This document shows positions 34,677 through 42,830 of a DNA stretch of 64,000 bases, piece after piece. A program made the position numbers and the translations under genes. The stretch lies in contig JBLIRK010000010.1 of NCBI GenBank assembly GCA_048569615.1, positions 1-64,000 of the forward strand, read 5' to 3'. Within the stretch, counting starts at the first letter, position 1, and every line of letters starts with the position of its first letter. The notes below the pieces were generated by a model. The model did not search any database and was not told the DNA's origin. It saw only the letters and a list, made by a program, of their open reading frames with translations. The stretch is from JAYEPK01 sp048569615 (lineage in GTDB: Archaea > Thermoplasmatota > Penumbrarchaeia > Penumbrarchaeales > Penumbrarchaeaceae).

Positions 34677-36881
34677 TTGACAGACAAAGTGGAGATCAGG
34701 GTCGAGCCGACCCTCAAGAACGATGTTGGCTATATGAGGGCCAGGCTGTCCACGAAAACAAGGGAGGACCTGGGCGTATCGCCCGGCGATATCATATCCA
34801 TCAAAGGAAAGAGGGAGACCGCCGCTGTTGTGTGGCGCGCCCCTGTGCAGGATGAGAACAAGGAGATCGTCCGGATCGACGGGATAACGCGGAAGAACGC
34901 GGAGGTGTCCATAGGGGACAAGGTTGCCATCAAGAAGGTGGACCCGAAACCCGCGGACAAGGTGAACATCTCCCCGGCGATCAAGGACGTCCCCAATCTG
35001 CAATTTGCAAACGGAATAGACAATTTCATCAAGAAATCGCTCCTGAAGCGACCCGTCCATTCGGGCGATACCCTCATAATCCAGGGAATAGCCCTAATGG
35101 GGAGCCAGCTGCCTTTCGTTGTCTCCAGCACGAAGCCGAAGGGAATAGTCCAGATAACGGTTGACACCCAGATAAAGATCTCAAAGGAGGCCATTCCCGA
35201 GGATATCATCTCAAGAGTGGCTTACGAGGATATTGGAGGCCTGAAGGAGGAGCTTAAAAGGGTAAGGGAGATAATCGAGCTTCCGCTGAAGCATCCCGAA
35301 CTCTTCGACAGGCTGGGGATAGAGCCTCCGAAGGGAGTCCTTCTTCACGGGCCTCCCGGGACCGGGAAAACGCTCATCGCAAAGGCCGTGGCAACGGAGA
35401 CCGGGGCATCATTCTACTCCATCCAGGGTCCGGAGATAATGAACAAATATTACGGACAGACAGAGGAGAACCTCCGGAACAAGTTCCAGGAAGCCGCGGA
35501 CAATCTACCAGCCATAATCTTCATAGACGAGATCGATTCCATAGCTCCGAAGAGGGATGAAGTCAAGGGGGAGGTGGAAAGGAGGGTTGTCGCCCAGCTT
35601 CTAACACTCATGGACGGATTGGAAGAGAAGGGGAGATTGATCGTTATTGCCGCCACGAACAGGGTGGACCACATAGATCCCGCGCTGAGAAGGCCGGGAA
35701 GGTTCGACCGTGAGATAGAGATAGGTGTCCCCGACCGGCCGTCGAGGATAGAGATTCTCCAGGTCCATACAAGGAACATGCCCCTAAGGGAGGATGTGGA
35801 CCTGGATGTACTCTCAGAGATTACCCATGGATTCGTTGGAGCGGACCTTGCGGCCCTGGCAAGGGAGGGGGCCATGAAAGCCCTCAGGAGGTATCTCCCG
35901 GACATGGACCTTGACAGACCCCTGTCCACGCTGACCCTGGAGAATCTCGAGGTCAGGATGGAGGACATGCTGGAAGCCCTAAAGGAGATCGAGCCCTCCA
36001 GCATGAGGGAGGTGCTGATCGAGGTCCCCAAGGTGAAATGGGAGCAGATCGGGGGCCTGGCGGAGGTCAAACAGAAGCTGAGGGAGACCGTCGAATGGCC
36101 GCTCACGAATCCCGGCTCATTCGAGGGAGTTGGAGTTACTCCACCCAGGGGTGTGCTTCTGTTCGGACCTCCGGGAACGGGGAAAACGCTCATCGCAAAG
36201 GCGGTAGCAACAGAGACCAACGCCAACTTCATATCGATAAAGGGACCGGAAGTGCTCTCGAAATGGGTGGGGGATTCTGAGAAGGCGGTGAGGGAGATCT
36301 TTAAAAAGGCCAGGCAGGTGGCCCCCTGCATCATATTCCTCGATGAGATCGATGCCATTGCACCAAGAAGGTCTGTCTCGACCCAGAACCATGTCAGTGA
36401 AAGGCTTGTCAACCAGCTGCTTACCTCCATGGACGGTGTCGAGGACATACAGGGGGTCATCGTTCTTGGGGCCACCAACAGACCCGACATACTGGACCAA
36501 GCCCTGCTCCGTAGCGGCAGGTTCGACAGGCTCATCTTCGTCGGACCCCCGAACGAGCAGGAAAGGCTGGAGATATTCAAGGTTCACACAGCCTCCATGC
36601 CTCTCTCAAATGATGTCAACCTCGATGATATTGCGGCAAGAACAGAGGGATTTACCGGAGCGGACATCTCCTCCATCTGCCGGGAGGCAGGAATAACAGC
36701 CCTGAGAAAGGACCTTTCGGCCAAAAGGGTGACCCCGGAGGATTTCGAGGAAGCCATGGCCGATGCCAGACCGTCGGTGGACAAGGCCACGGTGGAAGCT
36801 TACCAGAATATCATGAGCGATTGGAAGGGCGGAATAAATAAGAAGGAGAAAGAAGATAAAGGCCTTAATTACTACGGATAA
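34677..36881 (+). CDS. cdc48: Cdc48/p97/VAT AAA+ ATPase with C-terminal HbYX-like motif
   Basis: The 734-residue protein has the standard layout. The N-domain (about 1-190) starts with RVEPTLKNDVGYMRARLS, the double-psi barrel. AAA ring D1 has Walker A GPPGTGKT at 225-232, and D2 has the same motif at 497-504, with Walker B IIFIDEIDSIAPKR and IIFLDEIDAIAPRR. Both rings keep their catalytic glutamates and arginine-finger segments (RRPGRFDRE, RSGRFDRL). It unfolds proteins using ATP. The last residues, NYYG, place tyrosine in the next-to-last position with a tyrosine before it, which matches the hydrophobic-Tyr-X motif used to dock on the 20S proteasome. The start is TTG. A PRC-barrel gene follows at once and a TPR-JAMM gene lies 1.5 kb downstream on the same strand. 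Confidence 0.96.
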   Translation: MTDKVEIRVEPTLKNDVGYMRARLSTKTREDLGVSPGDIISIKGKRETAAVVWRAPVQDENKEIVRIDGITRKNAEVSIGDKVAIKKVDPKPADKVNISPAIKDVPNLQFANGIDNFIKKSLLKRPVHSGDTLIIQGIALMGSQLPFVVSSTKPKGIVQITVDTQIKISKEAIPEDIISRVAYEDIGGLKEELKRVREIIELPLKHPELFDRLGIEPPKGVLLHGPPGTGKTLIAKAVATETGASFYSIQGPEIMNKYYGQTEENLRNKFQEAADNLPAIIFIDEIDSIAPKRDEVKGEVERRVVAQLLTLMDGLEEKGRLIVIAATNRVDHIDPALRRPGRFDREIEIGVPDRPSRIEILQVHTRNMPLREDVDLDVLSEITHGFVGADLAALAREGAMKALRRYLPDMDLDRPLSTLTLENLEVRMEDMLEALKEIEPSSMREVLIEVPKVKWEQIGGLAEVKQKLRETVEWPLTNPGSFEGVGVTPPRGVLLFGPPGTGKTLIAKAVATETNANFISIKGPEVLSKWVGDSEKAVREIFKKARQVAPCIIFLDEIDAIAPRRSVSTQNHVSERLVNQLLTSMDGVEDIQGVIVLGATNRPDILDQALLRSGRFDRLIFVGPPNEQERLEIFKVHTASMPLSNDVNLDDIAARTEGFTGADISSICREAGITALRKDLSAKRVTPEDFEEAMADARPSVDKATVEAYQNIMSDWKGGINKKEKEDKGLNYYG

Positions 36882-36907
36882 GAGCCATTTATATGGGGTG
36901 TTATAGT

Positions 36908-37150
36908 ATGAGGTTCTTCGCCAACGACATACAGGAAAAATTCGTGATGTCCAGTGATGGGAAATACCTTGGGACGGTGGACAATCTGGTCATTGATACC
37001 AAATCGGGCAAGGTCCTCCATTTGCTTGTCATTCCCTCGGATGAGGTTGACATCAGGAAGTTCCGCATGGATTCGATGGACAGGCTTGTCCTTCCTTTCA
37101 AGATGGTCAAGTCCATAAAAGACGTAATCATCATGTCCTCTCTTGATTGA
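36908..37150 (+). CDS. PRC-barrel domain protein
   Basis: An 80-residue protein with a PRC-barrel pattern: MRFFANDIQEKFVMSSDGKYLGTVDNLVID, then GKVLHLLVIPSDE, and a closing strand RLVLPFKMVKSIKDVIIM. PRC barrels are small beta-barrels first seen in photosynthetic reaction centre H subunit and RimM. Archaeal stand-alone forms are common, and some take part in cell division in haloarchaea. The ATG at 36908 is preferred to that at 36893, because GGGGTG lies about seven bases upstream of the former. It follows cdc48 by 26 bases and may share its transcript. Confidence 0.8.
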   Translation: MRFFANDIQEKFVMSSDGKYLGTVDNLVIDTKSGKVLHLLVIPSDEVDIRKFRMDSMDRLVLPFKMVKSIKDVIIMSSLD

Positions 37151-37188
37151 GAGAGATCCTGATGCCATCCGCGGTCGGATGATGTGGG

Positions 37189-37896
37189 ATGGCCATTATG
37201 TTTCGTGAACTGGACACTCCGAAAGGTATCGAGATAATCCCTTCAGTTGCAGTCATGGGATTCACGCCTGTATGGGTCAAGGAAGGCATGTACAATCCGG
37301 TGAAGGTTGACGGGACCCAATTCGAGACCGTTCCGCTTTCGAAGATGCTTCTGAACAGGTACGGAAAGATGCATTACCTGGACATACTCGGAATTAGGAA
37401 GGGCGTCGTAGAATGGAATCTCTTCCAGTCCGTAGCCTCATTGGAAGGAGAGATCTGGGCGGACATGGGGGTCGTATATTCTGACGGACTGATAGACGTC
37501 ATCATGGCGGGTGCCCACGGAGCCGTGATATCAACGAAGATGATAGCCTCCCTGGAAGAGATCGCCTCGTCGCTGGAACTTACGGAGAATGTCATTCTTC
37601 AGATAGACCATGACGAGGGGATCATATCCAAGGACCGGGACATCAGGAATATGTCCGTCAAGGACCTGGTGGAGGAGATGTCGGCCTTCGGCCTCGGAAC
37701 ATTCATTCTGGATGATATTAGGCAGGACAGGAAGCGCGTGGACGGGAAGCTCATTGAAACCACCATGGAGGCGCTCCCCGAGGGTGGAGAACTATACGTC
37801 GGAATAGAGGAGACCGAAGAACTGCCCGAACTGGAGGGCAGCGGGATCAAAGGCGTATTGATAAGCTCCTCGCGGCTCTTGGAGGGGATAGGGTGA
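37189..37896 (+). CDS. HisA/HisF-like TIM-barrel protein, not a histidine enzyme
   Basis: The 235-residue protein resembles the archaeal hisA/hisF-related family: IEIIPSVAVMG at strand 1, MHYLDILGIRKGVVEWNLFQSV at strand 2, ADMGVVYSDG, MAGAHGAVISTKMI (a phosphate-gripping G-A-x-x-x-I/V turn) and ELYVGIEETEEL. In true HisA the first strand carries a catalytic aspartate (PAIDL). Here the corresponding phrase is PSVAV, so the isomerase reaction is unlikely. An acidic ILQIDHDEG sits near the mid-barrel position. No his genes are nearby. It overlaps the next gene by four bases (GTGA), so the two are translationally coupled. The function is unknown. Confidence 0.75.
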   Translation: MAIMFRELDTPKGIEIIPSVAVMGFTPVWVKEGMYNPVKVDGTQFETVPLSKMLLNRYGKMHYLDILGIRKGVVEWNLFQSVASLEGEIWADMGVVYSDGLIDVIMAGAHGAVISTKMIASLEEIASSLELTENVILQIDHDEGIISKDRDIRNMSVKDLVEEMSAFGLGTFILDDIRQDRKRVDGKLIETTMEALPEGGELYVGIEETEELPELEGSGIKGVLISSSRLLEGIG

Positions 37897-38366
37897 CCGA
37901 TGATCTGAAGCGGATGCTGGCAACCGTCTTCAAAATGGGGAAGGGGGGGGCGTTGACCAGGACCGAGATGACGAATATAATGATCTACAACCTGAGGTGG
38001 TTCGATCCGGAGGGTGCCAAGTTGGTCATACAGGCGGGTTTCTCATCCGGCTACCTGAAGAACACCGGTGATGGAGGGGTTTTGCCTGAATTCGATATAG
38101 GGTCTGTGACAACGGAGGCAGGGTGGGAGCCCGCCCCGGACCTGGACCTGAAGAAGATGGTGAGGCCGTTGATGGAAAGACTGATCGATGCGGTGGTGGA
38201 TTCGGGGCTCGAGAAGAAGGATGCTGTGAGATCGATCAACCGAAAGAGCGAGGAGCTGAACCTCCTTTTCGCCGCCGGAGTGATATATGTGGGCCTGGAG
38301 CATGGTGCCGATATGAGCAGGTTCTACGGAGAGGTAGAGAATTTCATCCTCCATGGGGATAGATGA
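37893..38366 (+). CDS. DUF2240-like archaeal protein
   Basis: The 157-residue protein begins with GTG overlapping the stop of the TIM-barrel gene, and its own stop overlaps the ATG of the TPR-JAMM gene, so all three genes are coupled. The pattern TDDLKRMLATVFKMGKGGALTRTEMTNIMIYNLRWFDPEGAKLVIQAGFSSGYL followed by a helical C-half looks like DUF2240, a family known only from archaea and without assigned function. The N-half reads like a winged helix of the type used to bind nucleic acid or protein. No catalytic motif or membrane segment is visible. Confidence 0.72.
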   Translation: MTDDLKRMLATVFKMGKGGALTRTEMTNIMIYNLRWFDPEGAKLVIQAGFSSGYLKNTGDGGVLPEFDIGSVTTEAGWEPAPDLDLKKMVRPLMERLIDAVVDSGLEKKDAVRSINRKSEELNLLFAAGVIYVGLEHGADMSRFYGEVENFILHGDR

Positions 38367-40039
38367 TGACTTCCGATCAGGTTGTGGACGTTCGATCGGC
38401 GGAGCTTCTTTGCATGGATGTCAGAAGAGGGGACAGGACATTGATCCTCTCGCTGGCAGAGCCATATCTGGGAAAGAAGACCGGTGTCCTCTCAAGTTTG
38501 ATGGGCAAACGGAAGTACACCCTTGAGCCGAACTCGATGCTCGCCTCGAGCGAGGCCCTGTCGGCCGTGGGGAGCTACAGGTTTGCCGTGAAGCCGCTCG
38601 AGGAGCTCGTTGGGATCGTGGGATTGTCCAGGGATGTTAAAAGGATCGCGCTGGCAAGGGCGGGCCAGTTAACGATATCCCACGGCCTTCCCATAGATCT
38701 CGGCCCGATAATATCCGAGCTGGGACTTACCAGGAGGGACCTCGAATCTGCTCTCAAGTATCTCAGAAGGGGAAGGGAGAGGAAGAACGACCTGCCCGAG
38801 ATGGAATCAAGACTGATGCAGGCCATGCTGCTTGATCGGAATTCCGACATTGTGGAATCACCTTCTCTGGCAATGGAATACCTCAGGGGAGCGGTGAGCG
38901 AGTTCGATTCCGCTTCATCACATGCAGCGGGGCTGGAGGGGTCTATTAAAACTTATCATTCTACAAGATGCATGCTTCACAAGGCCCGATTCCTGCTGGA
39001 GAGGGGGGACCAGAACATCGGAATTGGAATGCTGGAGGCGGTCCTCCGGAGATGCGGGGAAAGCTCCTTCAAGGTCATGAAGATGGAAGCCCTTGTCCTG
39101 ATGGGAGAATTCAGCGATTCGGAATCTGCCGCCCGTGAATCCCTAGTCGAGGCTTCTTACACGACCAAGGAACTGGAGAACCGCCCTCTCCAGGCAGCAT
39201 CGCTATTCATCAGAGGTGCGAGGTCTTGCAGTGACGCAGCGGACGAAAAATCGGCCAGAGAGGGGATAGACAGCATGCTTGCGGCTGCGGACCTGCTCGA
39301 GGGAACAAAGAACGATCCGGTCGTTGTCGAGTATCGCCTGGATGCCGCGCTTTGGGCAATTCGAACTGGAGAGCATGAGCTCGGTCTTGACCAGGCAAGG
39401 AAAGCCTACAGGAGCGTAAAGACCGGTCTCGATCCCGAGCTGGGCATCAGGGCACAGGTACTCGTGCTGTACGCACACCTGGGCCTCGATAACAGAAAGA
39501 AGGCCAGGAGCCTTCTGATGGATCTTGTCTCCAATAATCCCGTGAAGCAGTATCCGGCAACATTCAGCATACTGAAGGAGGCCGTACGGGATGTCTTGTG
39601 GCTAAGGGAGGATAAGGATACATCGGAGCTCTTCGAGGAGGAGGTCGTTTACGAAATTGAGAAAGATGCCGTGGATGAGATCATAAGGAGGGCAAAGGAG
39701 GCATATCCGAACGAGTTCGGGGCCATGCTCAGAGGGATGACGCGCATAACCCACATAGAACCCGTGATGGAGGGTGCGGGGAACCGCAACAGCTATCTGT
39801 TCTCTCTTTACAGCCGATTCTCCCAGCGCAATGTCGAGGGAGAGGGCGTGGTCCACTCCCATCCCAGCGGATCGGCGCGGCCCAGCAGGGCGGACCTTTC
39901 CATGTTCGGGAGGTTCCCGGGCATAAACATCATTATAGGGTATCCTTTCTCGGAGGATTCAATGGCCGCCTACGATAGGCTCGGCAACAGGGTCAGGCTG
40001 GTAATAACAAAGTCCGGACTGAAGAGAAGAAATGAGTGA
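38363..40039 (+). CDS. TPR-JAMM fusion: predicted desampylase / JAMM metalloprotease
   Basis: The 558-residue protein has a helical N-part (1-150), then about six TPR-like helical hairpins (roughly 165-430). The C-terminal JAMM/MPN+ domain (about 440-558) carries the metal site: Glu451 in YPNEFGAML, His498-Ser-His500, and Ser508 and Asp511 in HSHPSGSARPSRAD. All JAMM residues are intact. Known archaeal JAMM proteins such as haloarchaeal HvJAMM1 are short stand-alone enzymes that remove ubiquitin-like SAMPs from target proteins. The long TPR arm here is unusual and probably gives substrate or partner specificity. Its place in a coupled operon downstream of cdc48 suggests it trims substrates before unfolding. 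The second ATG at 38366 is an equally good start. Confidence 0.88.
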   Translation: MMTSDQVVDVRSAELLCMDVRRGDRTLILSLAEPYLGKKTGVLSSLMGKRKYTLEPNSMLASSEALSAVGSYRFAVKPLEELVGIVGLSRDVKRIALARAGQLTISHGLPIDLGPIISELGLTRRDLESALKYLRRGRERKNDLPEMESRLMQAMLLDRNSDIVESPSLAMEYLRGAVSEFDSASSHAAGLEGSIKTYHSTRCMLHKARFLLERGDQNIGIGMLEAVLRRCGESSFKVMKMEALVLMGEFSDSESAARESLVEASYTTKELENRPLQAASLFIRGARSCSDAADEKSAREGIDSMLAAADLLEGTKNDPVVVEYRLDAALWAIRTGEHELGLDQARKAYRSVKTGLDPELGIRAQVLVLYAHLGLDNRKKARSLLMDLVSNNPVKQYPATFSILKEAVRDVLWLREDKDTSELFEEEVVYEIEKDAVDEIIRRAKEAYPNEFGAMLRGMTRITHIEPVMEGAGNRNSYLFSLYSRFSQRNVEGEGVVHSHPSGSARPSRADLSMFGRFPGINIIIGYPFSEDSMAAYDRLGNRVRLVITKSGLKRRNE

Positions 40040-40081
40040 CGGGGTTCCCGGGCACTCGCGGACGAGGGGGAGCGGCCCGTC
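40038..40081 (+). other. GC-rich structured segment after the TPR-JAMM stop
   Basis: GACGGG at 40038-40043 can pair with CCCGTC at 40076-40081, and inside it CTCG at 40055-40058 pairs with CGAG at 40062-40065. This GC-rich patch lies directly next to the most AT-rich stretch of the window. It may be a transcript-end structure or a small RNA; sequence alone does not decide. Confidence 0.3.
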
Positions 40082-40360
40082 AGGACGGAGTGGGGGTTTG
40101 AAATAGGGGATTGAGAGTGTGTTCAGGTTAAAAATTTGGTGTCACTCCGTTAAGATATATTTGTCGATTTGAGTATATAAAATCTCTATAACATTTTTTT
40201 ATTTATTATTTAAATCTATCTAAATTGGGTGCTGAAGCGACCAAAATCTCGGTTTCAAATCTAACACGATGCCTTTTATTCTCCATTTCGATATGGAAAT
40301 GTTACTAATCGGCATGTAAAATTGAGATCGAGCAATATTTCTATAAATCCTGATTAATGA
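40082..40360. other. Very AT-rich intergenic stretch
   Basis: No gene was seen. The stretch contains many TATA-like words and long A/T runs, with a T-run at 40194-40200 that could end transcripts from the upstream operon. It stands out strongly from the GC-rich genes on each side. Candidate uses are a terminator plus promoter region or a DNA-unwinding element. No clear origin-recognition repeats were seen. Confidence 0.35.
40194..40200 (+). terminator. Probable U-run terminator of the cdc48/JAMM region
   Basis: Seven consecutive T bases on the plus strand in an AT-rich context about 155 bases after the TPR-JAMM stop, the usual form of an archaeal terminator. Confidence 0.4.
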
Positions 40361-40372
40361 AATTATAAATAC
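40361..40372 (+). promoter_or_regulatory. TATA-like box of the membrane-protein gene
   Basis: AATTATAAATAC about 55 bases before the ATG at 40420. The leader would carry GAGGGG just before the start codon. Confidence 0.5.
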
Positions 40373-40419
40373 TGAAAATATGTTGACAAGATAGGTCAGC
40401 TCCGGAAAGAGAGGGGAAA

Positions 40420-41271
40420 ATGGTGGAATCAGCAACGTTCGATCCCAGGATGATCATAAGGGATGTAATTGCGACTCTGGTCAGGAAACCTAAATTGTTC
40501 GTTCCCCTTTTGCTTCCGCTGTTGGTATCGGTGATCTCCGAGGTGGGGTGGCGGGTCATCTTCCACTTCTACGGCTATGAGGATGAGATCTTCGGTTTGG
40601 AGGATGGAATTGTCTATCTGATAATAGGATGGAGCGCGTTAACCGCTTTAATTGGGGTCTTGATCGGTCTGATCGCTTCCGCATGGGCGATCAAGACCTA
40701 TCATATCTACCACCTTCACCGCCGTGTCGAACTTCTCAAGGGTCTCAAATACGGGATGAGGTTCCTTTGGAGGATGGCATTGGTCAGGTTAGTTGTGTTT
40801 TTAATGCTCCTCATACCGATAACGATACCTGTCAATGTCATGAATCTCATGATCATCGGAACCATGGGTACAAAGAACTACTCCATCTGGTATTATCTAT
40901 TCCCGAGGGTGCCAATGCAGCTGATAACAATGATGGTGATGGTGTTCTTTGCATACATTTACCAGGCGGTCATCATAGGCAGGGCGGGCGTCTTCGGATC
41001 CATAAAATGGAGCTTCATCGCAGCCAGAAAGAACTATATTCAAACATTTGTGATAATGCTGCTTCCAATTCTCTTCACCCTGCCCTTTCTGGTTCTTGAC
41101 CTGTTATTATGGACAACGGGGGTCAGATCAAGCATTCTCCGCAGCTTCTTGAACGGATGGATACCGGGGATCCTTGGATTTGCGGCATCCGCGGTCGTTA
41201 TCTATTCGCTCACCAAGGGATTCCTAGTATCGACCACTAAGAAGAAGGAGAAAGAAAGCCTCTGGGACTGA
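40420..41271 (+). CDS. Integral membrane protein of unknown function (about six helices)
   Basis: The 283-residue protein has hydrophobic segments near residues 22-45, 65-95, 120-142, 165-190, 205-230 and 238-262, with an amphipathic N-terminus and a lysine-rich end (TTKKKEKES). Loops carry positive charge on the predicted inner side, for example IYHLHRRVELLKGLKYGMRF. The pattern, including a helical reentry before GRAGVFGSIKWSFIAARKNY, resembles small archaeal and bacterial DUF4013-type membrane proteins of unknown role, but the match is weak. It has its own promoter and GAGGGG ribosome site, and is convergent with the prenyl synthase gene. Confidence 0.75.
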   Translation: MVESATFDPRMIIRDVIATLVRKPKLFVPLLLPLLVSVISEVGWRVIFHFYGYEDEIFGLEDGIVYLIIGWSALTALIGVLIGLIASAWAIKTYHIYHLHRRVELLKGLKYGMRFLWRMALVRLVVFLMLLIPITIPVNVMNLMIIGTMGTKNYSIWYYLFPRVPMQLITMMVMVFFAYIYQAVIIGRAGVFGSIKWSFIAARKNYIQTFVIMLLPILFTLPFLVLDLLLWTTGVRSSILRSFLNGWIPGILGFAASAVVIYSLTKGFLVSTTKKKEKESLWD

Positions 41272-41286
41272 TAGCGGCTTTCAAGG

Positions 41287-42417
41287 TCATGCCCTGCCGA
41301 CAAGAAGCTCGGCAAGCTCCTCCAGAAAGGTCACGATCTCCGGGTCGAGGTCGGTGCCCTTCAAGGCGCTCTTTCCTATCTCTGTGTACTCCCTGGCCTT
41401 CATCCGGCTGTACCCCTCCGAACCGCCCTCCCTTATCATAGCCCTTATGTTTTCCGCTTCCTTGACCGCAAGGCCCGGATTTCCCAATCCGTTCATTATC
41501 TTTCTTTTCCCCGCTGCATCGGTGAGCTCAAGGGCCTTCACGATTAGGAGCGTCCTCTTGCCCTCCTTGATGTCGGAAAGGTCGGCTCTCCCCCCCTTCT
41601 TCGGGTCCCCGTAGAAGCCGAGTATGTCATCGATAAGCTGGAAGGCGATGCCTACGGGGATGGCATAGCTGGAGAGCGACGCAAGCTGCTCCTCGCTTGC
41701 TCCGTGAAGGTGGGCACCTATCCTCAACGGAGAATCAAGTGTGTATCTCGCCGTTTTGTATGTGTGGACCTTTATCACCATCTCCTCTGACCATGTTGGG
41801 AGCGCTTCGGAATAGATATCGAACACCTGTCCGATGCCTGTGTCCCTTATCATATCCGCCTGGCAGACCAGAGCATCATGGATCCGCTCCGCCGGGAATC
41901 CGCTGGTCAGCAGGGCCTTTTCACCGAGAGATTCGGCCAGGTCGCCTGCGATCAAAGCCATGTTGATCCCGAACCTCTCCGGATCCCCCGGGAACTTGGA
42001 CCTCTCATGCATTGAGCCGAAAATCCGGTGAAAGGAGGGCTCCCCCCTCCTCCTTTCCGAACGGTCCATGATATCGTCGTGGATCAGCAGCATCGTCTGG
42101 ATCAGTTCAAGGGATACGGCTGCCTTCCGTGCCTTCCTGAGGTCCCTTCCTCCAACGGCCCTGTATCCCATTACGGTAAGAACGGACCTTACCCTCTTGG
42201 CATCCCTGAGAGTGAAATCCCTCAACTCGTCCAAGACCCTGAGGGCCAGATCGTCCCTGACTATGCCTTTTCGCTCCTTTTTGAAGAAGGAGACGAGCTC
42301 GGCCTCGATCTTCTCTCTCTCCGACGCCATCATCGAGCCTGCATCCATAGGTCCTACCCCGGCTGGGGGGAAAGGCGAGACATAACTATTAATGCGTTTT
42401 CTGGGCCCCTTACTCAT
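41287..42417 (-). CDS. Polyprenyl diphosphate synthase (geranylgeranyl-type)
   Basis: The 376-residue protein is a trans-prenyltransferase. The first aspartate-rich motif is in LLIHDDIMDRSERRRG (Asp114, Asp115, Asp118), with the conserved RRG after it. The second motif is in GIAFQLIDDILGFYGD. K-T-A and KEGKRTLL segments also fit. These enzymes condense isopentenyl diphosphate with allylic diphosphates; in archaea the product, usually geranylgeranyl diphosphate, builds the ether-lipid chains. Product length cannot be fixed from this reading. The N-terminus is about 30 residues longer than usual. ATG 42417 was chosen because GGTGGTG lies a few bases upstream; GTG codons at 42429 and 42426 are alternatives. 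Confidence 0.92.
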   Translation of the reverse strand: MSKGPRKRINSYVSPFPPAGVGPMDAGSMMASEREKIEAELVSFFKKERKGIVRDDLALRVLDELRDFTLRDAKRVRSVLTVMGYRAVGGRDLRKARKAAVSLELIQTMLLIHDDIMDRSERRRGEPSFHRIFGSMHERSKFPGDPERFGINMALIAGDLAESLGEKALLTSGFPAERIHDALVCQADMIRDTGIGQVFDIYSEALPTWSEEMVIKVHTYKTARYTLDSPLRIGAHLHGASEEQLASLSSYAIPVGIAFQLIDDILGFYGDPKKGGRADLSDIKEGKRTLLIVKALELTDAAGKRKIMNGLGNPGLAVKEAENIRAMIREGGSEGYSRMKAREYTEIGKSALKGTDLDPEIVTFLEELAELLVGRA

Positions 42418-42475
42418 AATATTCACCACCCATACCGGTGCTCTTATCGGTAATTTTCAAAATAATGGCATGAAA

Positions 42476-42486
42476 AGTATTAAATG
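42476..42486 (+). promoter_or_regulatory. TATA-like box of the small zinc-ribbon gene
   Basis: AGTATTAAATG lies about 40 bases before the ATG at 42520 in the divergent region shared with the prenyl synthase gene. The leader would include GGGGAT close to the start codon. Confidence 0.4.
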
Positions 42487-42519
42487 TATGATATTCACAA
42501 TACAAACAAGGGGATAAAG

Positions 42520-42774
42520 ATGTCAAAGTTTCTCACGGATCGATGGATGGATGATATGAGGGCGAACCTCCCCAAATGTCCTGCCTGCGCTGGGGAGATA
42601 GAATACGGCTTCCTTGTTTCGAAGGATACTATCCACTGGGCGGGGGAGATCGAGGGCAACAGGTTCGTTGGTATCGAGGATGCCATGACTGGGCCGTTCA
42701 AGAAACCCCTCGGGATACCCGTGTCACGCTGCCACAAATGCGGCCTGATGATAACCGTTTATCCGCCCAGGTAA
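42520..42774 (+). CDS. Small zinc-ribbon protein
   Basis: An 84-residue protein with Cys20-Pro-Ala-Cys23 near the start and a CHKCG pair near the end, giving one four-cysteine zinc ribbon. Between them are GFLVSKDTIHWAGE and a TGPFKKPLGIPVS strand. It resembles the small DUF6487-like zinc ribbons, whose function is not known. The ATG at 42520 follows GGGGAT at the right distance; an upstream ATG at 42484 would add twelve poorly conserved-looking residues. It is divergent from the prenyl synthase gene. Confidence 0.75.
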   Translation: MSKFLTDRWMDDMRANLPKCPACAGEIEYGFLVSKDTIHWAGEIEGNRFVGIEDAMTGPFKKPLGIPVSRCHKCGLMITVYPPR

Positions 42775-42830
42775 CCTGGCTTGCCCATTCCTCGGACCTC
42801 CCGGCCCATTTGATCAACCGCAGACCGGGA

